NCBI RefSeq assembly: GCF_014648055.1
Contig: NZ_BMQJ01000012.1
Coordinates: 228,779 to 292,778, forward strand
Source of the DNA: Streptosporangium pseudovulgare
GTDB taxonomy: Bacteria; Actinomycetota; Actinomycetes; Streptosporangiales; Streptosporangiaceae
DNA length: 64,000 bases
Direction: 5' to 3'
The notes under the pieces are model-generated. The model was not told the DNA's origin and made no database searches. It saw only the letters and a list, made by a program, of their open reading frames with translations. How positions within the stretch are numbered: position 1 is the first letter of the stretch; each line of letters begins with the position of its first letter. A program made the position numbers and the translations under genes. Shown here piece after piece: positions 63,020 to 64,000 of the stretch.

Positions 63020-63721
63020 TCAGGTCTTGTACAGAAGCGACAGCGGCTCCGACGGGCCCGGGGCACTCAACTGCGTGGCGGTCCGCCCGATGTAGCGGGC
63101 CAGCGACCGCGCCAGATGCGGCTGGTCGAAGTATCCGAGCAGGTGGATGACGTCGTGGACCGGCACGCCCTCCAGGAGCAGGACCGCCGCCCGCCGGGCG
63201 CGGTCGATCTGCCGGACGGCGCCGCGGGTGAGCCCGGTCGCCGCCACGAAGCGCCGCTGCACGGTACGCTCCGACACGTCCGGCGGGTCACCGCGAAGCA
63301 CCGCGGCGACGAGCGGGTCACGGACCAGGACGCCCTCGCGTGCCATCCGCCGTACGAACGCCTCGGCGTTGTCGTAGTCGGGAACGCGCCAGGTGGAGCC
63401 CTTCAGCCAGAAGGATGTGCGTGTCGCGTCCGGGATCTCCGCGGCGCCGTCGACGAGCCGGCCGACCGGAAGATGCGGCATCGAGGTGCCGAGCGAGAAG
63501 TTGATCCCGAAGAACGTGGCGTCCTCGGGCACGGGGGCCGGGCTCGCCCGCGACTCCGGCCCCTGAACGGCCACGCTGACCCGGCCGCGGTGCTCCCAGA
63601 AGACCAGGTCCCAGTGCGCGGTCGCGACCGAGGTCATCCGTTCCACGCCGTGGCTGGTGCTCCGCCACACCCGCTCGATGTACGGCGAGTCAGACGATCG
63701 GTCCTCGATCTCCAGCCCCAT
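63020..63721 (-). CDS. AraC-family transcriptional regulator
   Basis: A 233-residue regulator. The N-terminal domain carries IERVWRSTSHGVERMTSVATAHWDLVFWEHRGRV, common in AraC proteins of this group. The C-terminal HTH is less canonical: VSERTVQRRFVAATGLTRGAVRQIDRARRAAVLLLEGVPVHDVIHLLGYFDQPHLARSLARYIG. The ATG at 63721 (MGLEIEDRSS) is preferred to upstream in-frame starts, which add a Pro/Arg-rich leader. The reductase gene lies 135 bp downstream on the same strand and is a likely target. Confidence 0.88.
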   Translation of the reverse strand: MGLEIEDRSSDSPYIERVWRSTSHGVERMTSVATAHWDLVFWEHRGRVSVAVQGPESRASPAPVPEDATFFGINFSLGTSMPHLPVGRLVDGAAEIPDATRTSFWLKGSTWRVPDYDNAEAFVRRMAREGVLVRDPLVAAVLRGDPPDVSERTVQRRFVAATGLTRGAVRQIDRARRAAVLLLEGVPVHDVIHLLGYFDQPHLARSLARYIGRTATQLSAPGPSEPLSLLYKT

Positions 63722-63897
63722 CCGAGCCGTTCCCTTCACCCTGTCGGCGCCGCCGGTTCCGATGGTCAGGAGTGTGGCACGGGACCCGCCGGAACGCCGC
63801 GCCGTCCGGTGGGCCGGGAAGGGCCGGTGAGCCGGGAAGGGCCGAGCCGGCTCACCGGAAAGGGGACGGGCCGGCACGGGTGGAGCCGGTCGTCGCG

Positions 63898-64000
63898 TCA
63901 GGAGAGGGTGCAGGCGGCTCCGTTGAGGGTGAACGCGGTGGGCTTGGCGGTGTCGCCGGTGTGGGTGGCCTGGAAGCCGATCTCGGTGGAGGCTCCGGGT
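63898..64000 (-). CDS. Partial CBM2 (cellulose-binding module) at C-terminus of a secreted enzyme
   Basis: The last 33 codons of a gene that continues past the window. They read IGFQATHTGDTAKPTAFTLN then GAACTLS and stop. This is the typical end of a family 2 carbohydrate-binding module, including the final strand and the Cys that closes the module's disulfide. The catalytic part lies outside the window; cellulase, xylanase or chitinase partners are all possible. Confidence 0.8.
   Translation of the reverse strand, partial: PGASTEIGFQATHTGDTAKPTAFTLNGAACTLS

Overview
The window is high-GC (about 74 percent by eye) actinobacterial chromosome. The gene set points to a filamentous soil actinomycete: conservon-type sensor operons (kinase, roadblock, DUF742, GTPase), a full-length bifunctional geosmin synthase, a xylose operon under a ROK repressor, Holin-X/DUF3618 stress proteins, and the end of a cellulose-binding (CBM2) enzyme. 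Streptosporangiaceae or a close relative fits best. That placement is inference from gene content; there is no rRNA or tRNA here to confirm it. Almost all genes use GTG or ATG starts with strongly G/C-ending codons, so the few places where codon use relaxes stand out.

Layout. 1-5300: 3' end of a DEAD-box RNA helicase, a convergent ABC-type pair (ATPase plus DUF6297 membrane protein), a lipoprotein/membrane protein pair and an SDR oxidoreductase. 5426-12746: two conservons facing each other, one complete (A-B-C-D) and one lacking its GTPase. 12848-17618: a DUF998 membrane protein, then xylB-xylA with a divergent ROK regulator. 17622-18507: a Fic toxin with an antitoxin that looks like a Phd DNA-binding domain joined to a VbhA-type inhibitory helix. 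18636-24468: a VOC protein, an EamA exporter, and an envelope-stress cluster (Holin-X, DUF3618, BrkB, DUF2945, DUF3140, GlsB). 24889-27291: one long gene fusing a complete GH1 beta-glucosidase to a complete LacI-family repressor. 27518-32274: SRPBCC protein, MarR regulator, a divergent F420-type nitroreductase fused to hemerythrin, and geosmin synthase. 32519-43305: PadR-ABC exporter operon, TetR-MFS pair, a stand-alone second SecY, a two-component pair, and an AlkZ/YcaQ-like protein. 43363-53423: secreted protein, acyltransferase 3, two mutually truncated divergent genes, an MmyB-like regulator with an MFS pump, and several membrane proteins. 53754-64000: dnaE with a co-translated zinc-ribbon protein, a second acyltransferase 3, an ECF sigma module, AraC regulators, a RibD-like reductase and a partial CBM2 protein.

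How the parts work together. Much of the window consists of small regulator-plus-target units with recognisable inverted repeats between divergent genes: xylR/xylA, marR/nitroreductase, padR, tetR/MFS, and MmyB-like/MFS. Gene coupling is tight, with ATGA or GTGA overlaps in at least ten places. Strong GC-rich hairpins separate most convergent units.

The most unusual items are: the GH1-LacI fusion; a cluster of five DnaA-box-like sequences inside xylR where synonymous codon choice abruptly changes; the Phd-VbhA hybrid antitoxin with a frameshifted fic start; the two convergent conservons sharing one GTPase; a deletion scar that beheaded two divergent genes at one point; and repeated short tandem copies of gene 3' ends.
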